From NCBI RefSeq assembly GCF_031426495.1, contig NZ_JANPLK010000051.1, positions 100,534-164,533 of the forward strand: a DNA stretch of 64,000 nt, written 5' to 3'. The notes beneath the pieces were generated by a model that was not told where the DNA came from, did not search any database, and saw only the letters and a program-made list of their open reading frames with translations. This DNA comes from Gemmatimonas sp. (GTDB lineage: Bacteria > Gemmatimonadota > Gemmatimonadetes > Gemmatimonadales > Gemmatimonadaceae). A program made the translations under genes and the position numbers. Below are positions 25,136-33,230 of this stretch, one piece after another. Each line of letters starts with the position of its first letter. Position 1 is the first letter of the stretch.

Positions 25136-25154
25136 GAAACCGCGTGAACACCGT

Positions 25155-26498
25155 ATGATGGCCGTCGTGAAGAAGAAGCCACACAACATGCTTGGCATCA
25201 CCGAGTCGCGTGCGTCAGCGGCCATGGTGCTGGCCGACCTGCGCAATGGCGCCATGCTCGATGCCGCCTTCGAACGCTACGTCGCTCCGCTCGATGCGCG
25301 CGATCGTCGCTGGGTGCAGGAGCTGCTCTGGGGCATGCTGCGCACGCGCAATCGCCTCGACGCGATTCTCGCCGAGCGCGTGCGCGGCGGTATCGCCAAA
25401 ATCGATGTCGATGTGGCCGATCTGCTGCGGCTCGGCGCCTATCAGCTGCTCAGCATGGGCAGCGTGCCGGCCTATGCTGCCATCGGACAGACGGTCGAGC
25501 TCACCAAGCGTCGGCATGGCATCGGCGCCAGCAAACTGGTGAACGCCGTGCTGCGTCGCATCGATCGCGAACGCGAGACGATCGAGCCGCCAGTGCCGAA
25601 CGAACCGCTGGAAGCGCTGGCGCAGCGCTATTCGCATCCGCGCTGGGTGATTTCGCGGTGGGTTGATCGCTGGGGCATGGAAGACACCGAGCGGCTGTTG
25701 GCGGTGAATAACGAGCCCTCGTCGATCACCGTGCGAGCGTACGGCGTGGATCGCGTGCAACTCGACGGCATGCTCACCGGTGCCGGCGTCACCACGCACG
25801 ACGTGCCGCTCGTACCCGACTCTATCCGCCTCGGACCGGGGGTGGCGCTCACCGAGCTTGGCGCATTCAAGCAGGGCGCGTTCTTCGTGCAGGATCCGGC
25901 CGCCACGCTGGTGGCCACCTACGCCTTTGTGCCCGAAGGCGGCGTCGTGGTCGACCTCTGCGCGGCGCCGGGGGGCAAGGCGCTCGAGCTGTCACGTCGC
26001 GCGCGGCTGGTGTTCGCGGCCGACGCCAAGATGGCGCGCGTGGAACGCATGCTGACCGGCTTTGGCCGACTCGACGCCACAAACCTTGTCCCCATCGTGT
26101 GCGACGCCCGCCAGCCCGCCATCGGCGAGGCCGATGTGGTGGTGATCGATGTGCCGTGCACCGGCACCGGCACCTTCCGCCGGCACCCCGACGCGCGCTG
26201 GCGGCTGCGCATGTCCGACTTCGCCGTGTTGCCGGCGCTGCAGCGCGAAATTCTGCTCGCGGCCGCCGCGATGGTGAAGCCGGGCGGATTGCTGGTGTAT
26301 AGCACCTGCTCGCTCGAACTCGAGGAGAACGACGACCAGATCGAGTCGTTTCTGGCGACGCACAAGGAGTTCACGTTGGAACCACCGCCGGCCGGCACGG
26401 TACCGGAGGAGGTGTTGGACAACGGACTCCTCCGCGTATTGCCGCAGCAGCACGGCACCGACGGCGCCTTTGCGGCGCGGTTGCGGAGAGCGCTGTAA
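25155..26498 (+). CDS. rsmB: 16S rRNA (cytosine-967-C5)-methyltransferase RsmB
   Basis: 447 residues. The N-terminal about 150 residues are the NusB-like RNA-binding domain (RWVQELLWGMLRTRNRLDAIL, RLGAYQLLSMGSVPAYAAIGQTV). The SAM domain has VVDLCAAPGGKALELS, the catalytic motif DVPCTGTGTFRRHPDARW and the second cysteine in LLVYSTCSLELEENDDQI. There are two adjacent ATG codons at the start (25155, 25158). The stop TAA shares its last A with the ATG of the PASTA gene. Confidence 0.95.
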   Translation: MMAVVKKKPHNMLGITESRASAAMVLADLRNGAMLDAAFERYVAPLDARDRRWVQELLWGMLRTRNRLDAILAERVRGGIAKIDVDVADLLRLGAYQLLSMGSVPAYAAIGQTVELTKRRHGIGASKLVNAVLRRIDRERETIEPPVPNEPLEALAQRYSHPRWVISRWVDRWGMEDTERLLAVNNEPSSITVRAYGVDRVQLDGMLTGAGVTTHDVPLVPDSIRLGPGVALTELGAFKQGAFFVQDPAATLVATYAFVPEGGVVVDLCAAPGGKALELSRRARLVFAADAKMARVERMLTGFGRLDATNLVPIVCDARQPAIGEADVVVIDVPCTGTGTFRRHPDARWRLRMSDFAVLPALQREILLAAAAMVKPGGLLVYSTCSLELEENDDQIESFLATHKEFTLEPPPAGTVPEEVLDNGLLRVLPQQHGTDGAFAARLRRAL

Positions 26499-27061
26499 TG
26501 GCCTCGGCGAAGAAGCCCGGTACGCGTACAACGCGCGGACCGATGTCGAAGACAACGCGCACGTGGCTCATTCGAGGTGCCGTGGCGGCCCTCGCGGGTC
26601 TCATCCTCGGCGGTGCCGGCGGCGTGGTCACCGTGCGCACGCTCGAACCGGGACGCGCCAACGCGGTGGACTCGGTGCAGGCGGTGCTGGACAGCATCGC
26701 CCGCGGCACGATCCCCGAGCCCACGGCCGCGGAACGCGACGTGGAGTCGAAGCGTCAGGCTGACAGTGCGTCACAAGCCGCACAAACGGGCGACAGCGCC
26801 GTCAAGGAAGAGGTGCTGCTGCCAGTCCCAGATGTCGTCGGGCTCGAAGAAGGCCCGGCCCGCGACAAGCTGCTCGAAGCCGGGCTGCTCGTGGGCGATG
26901 TGCAGTTCCGTGCCAGCAGCAGTCCAGCCGGTATCGTGCTCGCCACGACGCCGCCCGGCGGCAGTTTGCTCGCATCGAGCGGCACCGTTTCACTCGTGAT
27001 CAGCGATGGACGTTCCCCCGCTGACACGCTGTTCACCCCTCAGCGTCATCCCGCTCCATGA
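26498..27061 (+). CDS. Membrane-anchored single-PASTA-domain protein
   Basis: 187 residues. A basic cytoplasmic N-terminus, one transmembrane helix (about residues 27-50, LIRGAVAALAGLILGGAGGVV), an Ala/Ser/Asp-rich spacer, then one PASTA domain (about residues 108-172: VPDVVGLEEGPARDKLLEAGLLVG ... TTPPGGSLLASSGTVSLVIS). PASTA domains bind muropeptides or act as structural modules in kinases and PBPs. Here there is no kinase or transpeptidase domain, so a role in sensing or scaffolding at the peptidoglycan is inferred only. Overlaps on both sides (1 nt with rsmB, 4 nt with rpe) tie it to the operon. Confidence 0.8.
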   Translation: MASAKKPGTRTTRGPMSKTTRTWLIRGAVAALAGLILGGAGGVVTVRTLEPGRANAVDSVQAVLDSIARGTIPEPTAAERDVESKRQADSASQAAQTGDSAVKEEVLLPVPDVVGLEEGPARDKLLEAGLLVGDVQFRASSSPAGIVLATTPPGGSLLASSGTVSLVISDGRSPADTLFTPQRHPAP

Positions 27062-27723
27062 CCGTTCGCATTGCCCCCTCCGTACTCAGCGCCGATTTCC
27101 GCAAACTTGGGCAGGAAATCGCCATGTGCGACGCCGGCGGTGCCGACTGGATTCACGTCGACGTGATGGACGGTCGCTTCGTGCCGAGCCTGTCGTTCGG
27201 CGTGAAGGTGATCGAAGCGGCGCGTCGTTCCAGCTCCAAGGTCATCGACGTGCATCTCATGGTCGTCGAGCCGGAGAACTATTTCGACGACTACGTGAAG
27301 GCGGGCGCCGATGTGCTCACCATTCACGCCGAAGCCGCCCCGCATCTTGACCGGCAGATTTCGCGTATCAAGTCGCTGGGGTGCAAGGCCGGCGTCGCAC
27401 TCAATCCCGCCACACCGCTGTCGGTGATCGAGGAAGTCGCGCACATGGTGGACCTGGTGCTCATCATGAGCGTGAATCCGGGCTACGGCGGGCAGCAGTT
27501 CATCGAGTACTCTGTCGACAAGATCGCGCGCGCGCGCCTGTTGCTCGATCAGGCCAACAGCAACGCCGTGCTCGAAGTCGACGGCGGCATTTCGCGCGAT
27601 ACGATTCATCGCTGCTGGGAAGCGGGCGCCGACACATTCGTGGCCGGCAACGCAATCTTCGGCGCGGCGAATCCGCAGGCGGAAATTGAAGTACTGCGCA
27701 GTCTCTGTGTGGAGCAGGTATGA
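27058..27723 (+). CDS. rpe: Ribulose-phosphate 3-epimerase
   Basis: 221-residue TIM-barrel enzyme interconverting ribulose-5-phosphate and xylulose-5-phosphate in the pentose phosphate pathway. Motifs: RIAPSVLSADFRKLGQE (Ser, first metal region), ADWIHVDVMDGRFVP (His and Asp metal ligands), VIDVHLMVVEPENY, VLIMSVNPGYGGQQFIE, and LEVDGGIS with Asp. The ATG overlaps the PASTA stop (ATGA), and the TlpA-like gene overlaps its own stop. Confidence 0.96.
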   Translation: MTVRIAPSVLSADFRKLGQEIAMCDAGGADWIHVDVMDGRFVPSLSFGVKVIEAARRSSSKVIDVHLMVVEPENYFDDYVKAGADVLTIHAEAAPHLDRQISRIKSLGCKAGVALNPATPLSVIEEVAHMVDLVLIMSVNPGYGGQQFIEYSVDKIARARLLLDQANSNAVLEVDGGISRDTIHRCWEAGADTFVAGNAIFGAANPQAEIEVLRSLCVEQV

Positions 27724-28271
27724 CGGCCAAACAACAGTGGCTCGTGGTGCTCGGTATCGTGGCCGTGCTGGTGGGCGGCGCATTCACCGCCTCGCACTTT
27801 CTGAAGGACGAACTCACCAGCGTTTCGATCGGCTCCGACGCGCCGGGCTTTGCTGCGAAGACGCTCACGGCCACGCCGGCCATGAAGACGCTTACCGATT
27901 ATCGCGGCGACGTCGTGCTGCTGAATATCTGGGCTACGTGGTGCATTCCGTGCCGCACCGAGATGCCCAGCATCGAAGCCGTGCATCAGGCGCTCGGACC
28001 CAAGGGACTGAAGGTCGTGGCCGTGAGCGTCGACAACGAAGGCGAGCAGCAGAAGATCCTCGATTTCGCGAAGGAGTTCAAACTGACCTTCGAGATGTTG
28101 CACGATCCGGACGGTTCGATCCAGAGCATTTACCGAACCACGGGCGTTCCCGAAACGTTCGTGATCGGTCGTGACGGTGTGATCCGCAGGAAGATGATCG
28201 GTGCGGAAGACTGGAACTCCGAAGGCAATCAGCGACTGCTCTCGTCGTTGCTGGCCGAACCCAAGCCGTAG
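27720..28271 (+). CDS. TlpA/ResA-like thiol-disulfide reductase
   Basis: 183 residues. The N-terminal helix LVVLGIVAVLVGGAFTASHF anchors a periplasmic thioredoxin fold. The active site is WATWCIPCRTEMPS (CIPC), and VPETFVIGRDGVIRRK provides the cis-Pro loop. Such proteins reduce disulfides in apocytochromes or other exported proteins and need an electron donor (CcdA/DsbD), which is not in the window. The stop TAG overlaps the GTG of the next 34-codon gene (TAGTG). Confidence 0.9.
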   Translation: MTAKQQWLVVLGIVAVLVGGAFTASHFLKDELTSVSIGSDAPGFAAKTLTATPAMKTLTDYRGDVVLLNIWATWCIPCRTEMPSIEAVHQALGPKGLKVVAVSVDNEGEQQKILDFAKEFKLTFEMLHDPDGSIQSIYRTTGVPETFVIGRDGVIRRKMIGAEDWNSEGNQRLLSSLLAEPKP

Positions 28272-28375
28272 TGAGTCAGGTCAGTCGCGTGGCGTGGCCG
28301 AACGTCGTGCGGGCGCTCTCCGCCATCGTACTCGCGGTGGCGCTGTGGCTGTACGTGCATGCCGTGCATGTCTGA
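28271..28375 (+). CDS. 34-residue membrane peptide between tlpA-like gene and tsaD
   Basis: GTG at 28271 overlaps the preceding TAG stop by one base, and the TGA at 28373-28375 lies 8 nt inside tsaD. The peptide reads MSQVSRVAWPNVVRALSAIV and continues through LAVALWLYVHAVHV. This is a short basic head followed by one hydrophobic helix of about 18 residues. Overlap on both sides is the coupling pattern of the rest of this operon, which supports translation. It resembles the N-terminal anchor of a larger protein or a stand-alone small membrane protein. Function is unknown. Confidence 0.5.
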   Translation: MSQVSRVAWPNVVRALSAIVLAVALWLYVHAVHV

Positions 28376-29465
28376 CATCGCGTCTGGTATCGCCTGTGAT
28401 AGCGCGCCGCGCCGCGTGCTCGGCATCGAGACGTCGTGCGATGAGACGTCCGCGGCCGTGGTGTTCGGTACGCCAACCGACATGCGGCTCGAGTCGCTGG
28501 TGATTCTCTCGCAGGACGTGCATCGGCTGTTCGGCGGCGTGGTGCCGGAGATCGCGAGTCGTCAGCATCTCACCGGCATCGTGCCCGCCGTACGCACCGC
28601 GATGTCCGACGCCAACGTGTCGTTTGATGATCTCGACGCGATCGCGGTCACGCACGCGCCGGGACTCGTGGGAGCACTGCTGGTGGGCACGAGCTACGCC
28701 AAGGCATTGGGCTACACGCACAACACACCGGTCGTGCCGGTGCACCATCTCGAGGGGCATCTGTTCGCGACGCTGCTCGAACACCCCGAGGCCAAGCCGC
28801 CGTTCACGGCGTTGCTGGTGAGTGGCGGGCACACACTGCTGCTCGATGTGGAAGCCTGGGGCCGCTATCGTTTGCTCGGCCAGACGCGCGACGACGCCGC
28901 CGGTGAAGCATTCGACAAAGTCGCCAAGCTGCTCGGCCTGCCGTACCCGGGTGGTCGCCCGCTCGAAGAATTGGCGCGCACCGCCGATTCGCCCGTGCAC
29001 AAGCATCCACATCGCTTCCCGCGACCGATGCTGCGCAAGTCGGCCGAGCCGGGCGACGACGATTACTACGACTGTTCGTTCAGCGGTCTGAAGACCGCGG
29101 CGATGTACGCCGTGCGTGACGCCGAGAAAGCGGGTGTACTCGACGAGCAACGCGCCAGCATCGCGCGCGGCTTTCAGGATGCGCTGATCGAAACACTCGC
29201 CGAAAAGGTGGCGCGCGCCGCGCGTCGCTATCGTCGCACCCGGGTGGTGCTGGGCGGCGGTGTGGCGTGCAACCAGGCGCTGCAGGAGGCGATCCGCGAG
29301 CGGGTCGCACCGCGCGGCACCGTGTTCGCGCCCATGCCACGACTGGCCACTGACAACGCCGCCATGATCGCCGCCGCTGGGCTGTTCCGGTTCGAGGCCG
29401 GCGAGCGGGCCGATTCCACGATGACCGCACAAGCATCGCTGCCAATTCCCGGTATCTTTTCGTAA
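28368..29465 (+). CDS. tsaD: tRNA N6-threonylcarbamoyladenosine transferase subunit TsaD
   Basis: 365 residues of the Kae1/TsaD ASKHA fold. With TsaBCE it forms t6A-37 on ANN-decoding tRNAs. Motifs: VLGIETSCDETSAAVV, THAPGLVGALLVG, metal-binding VPVHHLEGHLFATL (H-x3-H), LLVSGGHT, FDKVAKLLGLPYPGG, and RVVLGGGVACNQALQEA. MSDIAS at 28368 is taken as the start, nine bases after another in-frame ATG. The TAA stop is the first element of array E. Confidence 0.95.
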   Translation: MSDIASGIACDSAPRRVLGIETSCDETSAAVVFGTPTDMRLESLVILSQDVHRLFGGVVPEIASRQHLTGIVPAVRTAMSDANVSFDDLDAIAVTHAPGLVGALLVGTSYAKALGYTHNTPVVPVHHLEGHLFATLLEHPEAKPPFTALLVSGGHTLLLDVEAWGRYRLLGQTRDDAAGEAFDKVAKLLGLPYPGGRPLEELARTADSPVHKHPHRFPRPMLRKSAEPGDDDYYDCSFSGLKTAAMYAVRDAEKAGVLDEQRASIARGFQDALIETLAEKVARAARRYRRTRVVLGGGVACNQALQEAIRERVAPRGTVFAPMPRLATDNAAMIAAAGLFRFEAGERADSTMTAQASLPIPGIFS

Positions 29466-29517
29466 GCCGGTAGGTATCCGCACTCCCTACCCCCTACTCC
29501 CTACCCCTTACTCCTCT
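29466..29517. repeat. Heptamer array E filling the tsaD-lgt gap
   Basis: The whole 52-nt space between tsaD and lgt is array sequence: a short G-rich arm (GCCGGTAGG), then C-rich 7-bp units CTACCCC, CTACTCC, CTACCCC and TTACTCC. It ends 5 nt before the lgt GTG, leaving no room for a Shine-Dalgarno sequence. Same family as arrays C and J. Confidence 0.8.
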
Positions 29518-30345
29518 GTGCATCCCATCATCCACCACCCCACGGTCTTCAAGTTCGGCTTTCTCGAACTGACCGGATTCGGACTCGCCGTCCTTATGGC
29601 GTTCGTGATCGCGCAGATCGTCTGCCAGCGCGAGTTCTGGCGCCGTGGACAGAATGCGGAAGCGGAGGCGATGCCGGACATTGTGCTGGCGGCACTGATC
29701 GGCACGCTCATCGGAGCGAAGACGTACTACGTGGTGCTCACCGGCGACCCGTCGGCCTTCTTCAGCCGCGGCGGCTTCGTGTTCTGGGGCGGCTTTATCG
29801 GTGCCGTCGGTCTGTGCTACGCGACGATCAAGTACAAGAAGCTGAGCTTCCTGAAGATCGCCGACGTCTGCGGGATCGGCATCGCCGCCGGCTACGCCGT
29901 GGGTCGCACTGGCTGCTGGGCGGTGGGGGATGACTACGGTCGCCCGTTCAACGGCTTCTTCGCCACGCAGTTTCCCGAGGGCGCCCCGCCAAGCACCGCG
30001 GCCGTGATGTCGCAACAGTTCGGCGTCCAGTTCCCCGCCGGCACGAACATGTCGGATGTGATCGCGGTGTATCCCACGCAGCTGTATGAGACGATCATGG
30101 GCTTCGTGATGTTCGCGATCCTGTGGCGCTTCCGGAAGCACGCAAATCTGCCGGGCTGGCTGTTCGGCCTGTACTGTATTGTGGCCGGCATCGAGCGGTT
30201 TATCGTCGAGTTCTTCCGTGCGAAGGATGACCGGTTGGTGATGGGATTCTCGACGGCGCAGATCATCGGCATTGCGATTCTGACGATCGGCGTGGCGTTG
30301 ATGGCGGCGAGGACGAAGCGGAGTGGCCCGCTGGCGACGGCTTGA
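29518..30345 (+). CDS. lgt: Prolipoprotein diacylglyceryl transferase
   Basis: 275-residue integral membrane enzyme that transfers diacylglycerol from phosphatidylglycerol to the lipobox cysteine. Several transmembrane helices are evident. The start HPIIHHPTVFKFGFLELTGFG, the arginine in GYAVGRTGCWAVGDDYGRP and the ending IVAGIERFIVEFFRAKDDR all match the family. The GTG start fits the family N-terminus, although array E occupies the place of a ribosome binding site. Substrates in the window include the lipobox protein at 49096. Confidence 0.92.
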   Translation: MHPIIHHPTVFKFGFLELTGFGLAVLMAFVIAQIVCQREFWRRGQNAEAEAMPDIVLAALIGTLIGAKTYYVVLTGDPSAFFSRGGFVFWGGFIGAVGLCYATIKYKKLSFLKIADVCGIGIAAGYAVGRTGCWAVGDDYGRPFNGFFATQFPEGAPPSTAAVMSQQFGVQFPAGTNMSDVIAVYPTQLYETIMGFVMFAILWRFRKHANLPGWLFGLYCIVAGIERFIVEFFRAKDDRLVMGFSTAQIIGIAILTIGVALMAARTKRSGPLATA

Positions 30346-30600
30346 CTTTTAGCTCATGGCTCATGGCCCATCGCCCCACGGCCTTTTAGCCCATGGCTCA
30401 TGGCCCATCGCCCATGGCGCAAAGCCCATCGCCTTTTAGCCCATGGCTCGTGGCCAATGGCCTTTTAGGGCTGTGGGCTGTGGGCTGTGGGCTGTGGGCT
30501 GTGGGCTGTGGGCTGTGGGCTGTGGGCTGTGGGCTGTGGGCTGTGGGCTGTGGGCAATGGGCAATGTGCTTTGGGCCATGAGCCGTGGGCGTAAAAGCCG
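30346..30600. repeat. Heptamer inverted array F with twelve perfect GGGCTGT units
   Basis: Begins directly after the lgt TGA. The left arm (30346-30467) is built of C-rich 7-bp units (CTCATGG, CCCATGG, CCCATCG) punctuated by CCTTTTAG. The right arm begins at 30468 with twelve perfect tandem GGGCTGT units (30468-30551), then GGGCAAT, GTGCTTT, GGGCCAT and GAGCCGT forms to about 30590. The remaining about 80 nt to feoA hold the promoter and Fur-box candidates below. The G tracts with 4-nt loops fit a multi-G-quadruplex on the plus strand. Same family as arrays B and K. Confidence 0.93.
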
Positions 30601-30616
30601 ACTCGGGTGCTCCCCA

Positions 30617-30646
30617 TTGCGGACGGTGGCGGGTGATGTGTATACT
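30617..30646 (+). promoter_or_regulatory. Putative sigma-70 promoter of feoAB
   Basis: TTGCGG at 30617-30622 and TATACT at 30641-30646, spaced 18 nt, would start transcription near 30653, just upstream of the Fur-box-like palindrome. It lies outside array F. Confidence 0.5.
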
Positions 30647-30659
30647 CCAACACACGCTT

Positions 30660-30674
30660 TGAGAACCATTCTCA
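30660..30674. promoter_or_regulatory. Fur-box-like operator upstream of feoA
   Basis: TGAGAACCATTCTCA is a 7-1-7 near-perfect inverted repeat resembling the Fur core TGATAATNATTATCA. It lies just downstream of the predicted -10 box and ahead of feoA, a position at which a Fe-loaded Fur-type repressor would block ferrous iron uptake genes. Confidence 0.6.
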
Positions 30675-30683
30675 TCTAATGCC

Positions 30684-30971
30684 GTGGCCCAGATTCAGCT
30701 CCCTACCCTGCAGTCGCAAAACACCTCCGCCGCACGGACAACGTGCGCGCTGAACGCGTGTCCGGCAGGGACTCGGGTCACCGTCGTGGACATCGAATGC
30801 TCAGGTGACGAGGCCTGCCGCCTTCGCGCGCTGGGCTTTTGTGAAGGCACCAGCGTCAACGTCATCGACGCGCGCGATGCCATGCTCCTCGAGGTGCGGG
30901 GTACCCGCCTCGCGCTCGGTTCGGCGCTCACGGCCGGCATCACCGTTCAGCTCGTCAACGCGCGCTCGTAG
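30684..30971 (+). CDS. feoA: FeoA-family SH3-like iron transport accessory protein
   Basis: 95 residues from a GTG start. The C-terminal about 75 residues form the FeoA SH3-like fold (GTRVTVVDIECSGDEACRLRALGFCEGTSVNVIDARDAMLLEVRGTRLALG). FeoA is thought to assist FeoB, perhaps by binding its G-domain. The first about 20 residues (AQIQLPTLQSQNTSA) are variable. feoB follows 57 nt later. Expression is probably iron-repressed through the palindrome at 30660-30674. Confidence 0.9.
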   Translation: MAQIQLPTLQSQNTSAARTTCALNACPAGTRVTVVDIECSGDEACRLRALGFCEGTSVNVIDARDAMLLEVRGTRLALGSALTAGITVQLVNARS

Positions 30972-31028
30972 CGCGACTGGCGAGGCGCCCGACACGCGGC
31001 CGGTGCGCCGCGTCTGCGTCAGGATCCG

Positions 31029-33230
31029 GTGAGTACTCTGCAGAGCCCCCTGTCGCCCGACGATTCGGCGATTGTCCCCCCACATGCCGGCGGCAGCGCG
31101 CTCAGCGAAGCCGGCCGTGAGTCGATGCGGGTTGCCATCATCGGCAATCCCAATACCGGCAAGACCACGCTCTTCAACGCCCTCACCGGGCTACGTCAGC
31201 GCGTCGGAAATTTTGCCGGCGTCACCGTCGAGCGGGTCGAAGGCGGGTTCAAGGGCCCTGACGGCCGCCGTGTGACCGTACTGGACCTTCCGGGCAGTTA
31301 TTCCTTGTCGGCGGGCTCACCCGATGAGCAGGTGGCTCTGGAGGTCCTGCTCGGTCGCGATGCCGACCGCTGGCGTCCCGATGTCGTGCTCGTGGTCGCC
31401 GACGCGTCGCACCTCGAGCGCAATCTTTTCCTGGCCAGCCAGGTCATCGAGCTCGGCGTGCCGGTCGTGATTGCGCTGAACCAGTTTGATGTGGCCGAGT
31501 CGGAGGGACTGCGGATCGACATACCGGAGCTCATCCATCAGCTCGGTGTGCCGATCGTGCCCACCGTGGCCAAGCGCGGTGAAGGGCTCGAACCGCTCAA
31601 GAAGGCGCTCGTCATCGCCGCGGGACTGCCGGCTCCCACGCGACAGTTCTCGCTCCCCGAGCCGGCCCAGGACGCGCTCGCCCCGCTCGAGGCCTGTCTC
31701 GTGTCCGACGGGCTCTCGGCCGTTGCCGCGCGCATGGAAGCGCTACGACTGTTGGGCATGCAGCGGGTCGGTCCGCATCTCGATCGCGTGCCGGGCCTCG
31801 CGGAAGCCATCACGGCCGCCTCGGACGAACTGCGCAGCGTTGGGTTCGTGCCCACTCGCCTGGAATCGGAAGTGCGCTACGCCTGGATTGCGCAGGTTAT
31901 CGAGCGCACCGTAACGCGGTCACGGCCGGCCGGCTACAACGTGAGCGACCGCATCGACCGGTTTGCCCTCCACCGCGTCTGGGGACCGCTCATCTTCCTC
32001 GTGCTCATGATGATCGTTTTTCAGGCGGTCTTTTCGTGGGCCACGCCACTAATGGACGGCATCGAAGCGATCATCGCCGCCGCCGGCGGCGCGGTGGGCA
32101 ACACGCTGCCCGAGGGCGACCTGCGTTCGCTCATCGTGGACGGCGTGTTTGCCGGTGTCGGCTCGGTGCTGGTGTTCTTGCCGCAGATCGCGATTCTGTT
32201 CACGTTCATCGGCCTGCTCGAACACTCGGGCTACATGGCCCGCGCCGCGTTCCTGATGGATCGCATCATGCGCCGCGTGGGCCTGCACGGGAAAAGCTTC
32301 ATCCCGATGCTGTCGGGGTACGCCTGCGCCGTGCCCGGCATCATGGCCACACGCACCATCGAAGATCCGAAAGATCGCTTGGCCACGATCATGGTCGTGC
32401 CCCTCATGAGCTGTTCAGCCCGACTGCCGGTGTACACGCTGCTCATCGGCGCCTTCGTGCCGGCGACGTCGATTTTCCCGGGGCTCACGCTGCAGGGCGC
32501 GACGATGCTGTTCATGTATCTGCTCGGCACCGTGGTCGCCCTCGCCGTGGCCGCGATCTTCAAGCGCACGCTGCTCAAGGGTCCCGTGCGCCCCATGATT
32601 CTCGAGCTGCCGCCATATCGTTTTCCAAGTCTCAAGTCATTGGGCGTGTCGGTCGTGCAACGCTGCCAGCTGTTCCTGCAGCGCGCGGGTACCGTGATTC
32701 TGGCGCTCTCAATCGTACTCTGGGCGATGGCCACCTATCCGAAGGCCACCGTGGATTCGTCGCTGCCCGCAGAAACACAGCAGGAGCAACAGCTCGAGCA
32801 TTCGGTGCTGGGCCGCATCGGTCACGGCATTGAACCGTTGGTGCGCCCTCTGGGGTATGACTGGAAAATCGGCGTCTCGATTGCCGCCAGCTTCGCCGCC
32901 CGCGAAGTGTTCGTTTCCACCATGGGCACGATCTACGGCGTCGGCACGGAGAGCGAGCAGGCACTCACCGAGCGACTGCAATCAGAGCGCAATGCCGTCA
33001 CCGGCGAGCGCGCCTACACACCGCTGATTGCGGTTGGTCTCATGGTGTTCTACGTGTTCGCGCTCATGTGTATCAGCACGATCGCGGTCACGGTGCGTGA
33101 AGCCGGCGGCGGTCGCATCGGTTGGCAGTGGGCCGGCCTGCAGTTCGCGTACATGCTCGCGTTGGCGTGGGGCTCCGCGTGGCTCGTCTACGTGGGCGGA
33201 ACGGCACTGGGTCTCGGAGGCTCGCGATGA
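31029..33230 (+). CDS. feoB: Ferrous iron transporter FeoB
   Basis: 733-residue inner-membrane Fe(II) transporter. After a 33-residue variable head, the G-protein domain has G1 IIGNPNTGKTTLFNALTG, G2 region VGNFAGVTVERVEG, G3 LDLPGSYSL, and G4 NQFD. A spacer leads to the membrane domain from about residue 310 with Nramp-independent Gate motifs (IPMLSGYACAVPGIMATRTIED; MSCSARLPVYTLLIGAFVP) and late helices (FYVFALMCISTIAVTVREAGG). GTG start. The stop overlaps the next small gene as ATGA. Confidence 0.95.
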   Translation: MSTLQSPLSPDDSAIVPPHAGGSALSEAGRESMRVAIIGNPNTGKTTLFNALTGLRQRVGNFAGVTVERVEGGFKGPDGRRVTVLDLPGSYSLSAGSPDEQVALEVLLGRDADRWRPDVVLVVADASHLERNLFLASQVIELGVPVVIALNQFDVAESEGLRIDIPELIHQLGVPIVPTVAKRGEGLEPLKKALVIAAGLPAPTRQFSLPEPAQDALAPLEACLVSDGLSAVAARMEALRLLGMQRVGPHLDRVPGLAEAITAASDELRSVGFVPTRLESEVRYAWIAQVIERTVTRSRPAGYNVSDRIDRFALHRVWGPLIFLVLMMIVFQAVFSWATPLMDGIEAIIAAAGGAVGNTLPEGDLRSLIVDGVFAGVGSVLVFLPQIAILFTFIGLLEHSGYMARAAFLMDRIMRRVGLHGKSFIPMLSGYACAVPGIMATRTIEDPKDRLATIMVVPLMSCSARLPVYTLLIGAFVPATSIFPGLTLQGATMLFMYLLGTVVALAVAAIFKRTLLKGPVRPMILELPPYRFPSLKSLGVSVVQRCQLFLQRAGTVILALSIVLWAMATYPKATVDSSLPAETQQEQQLEHSVLGRIGHGIEPLVRPLGYDWKIGVSIAASFAAREVFVSTMGTIYGVGTESEQALTERLQSERNAVTGERAYTPLIAVGLMVFYVFALMCISTIAVTVREAGGGRIGWQWAGLQFAYMLALAWGSAWLVYVGGTALGLGGSR

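Noticed and set aside
30346..30600. CRISPR-like array
   Set aside because: Units are 7 bp, contiguous and without spacers, and the strand inverts in the middle. No cas genes are present.
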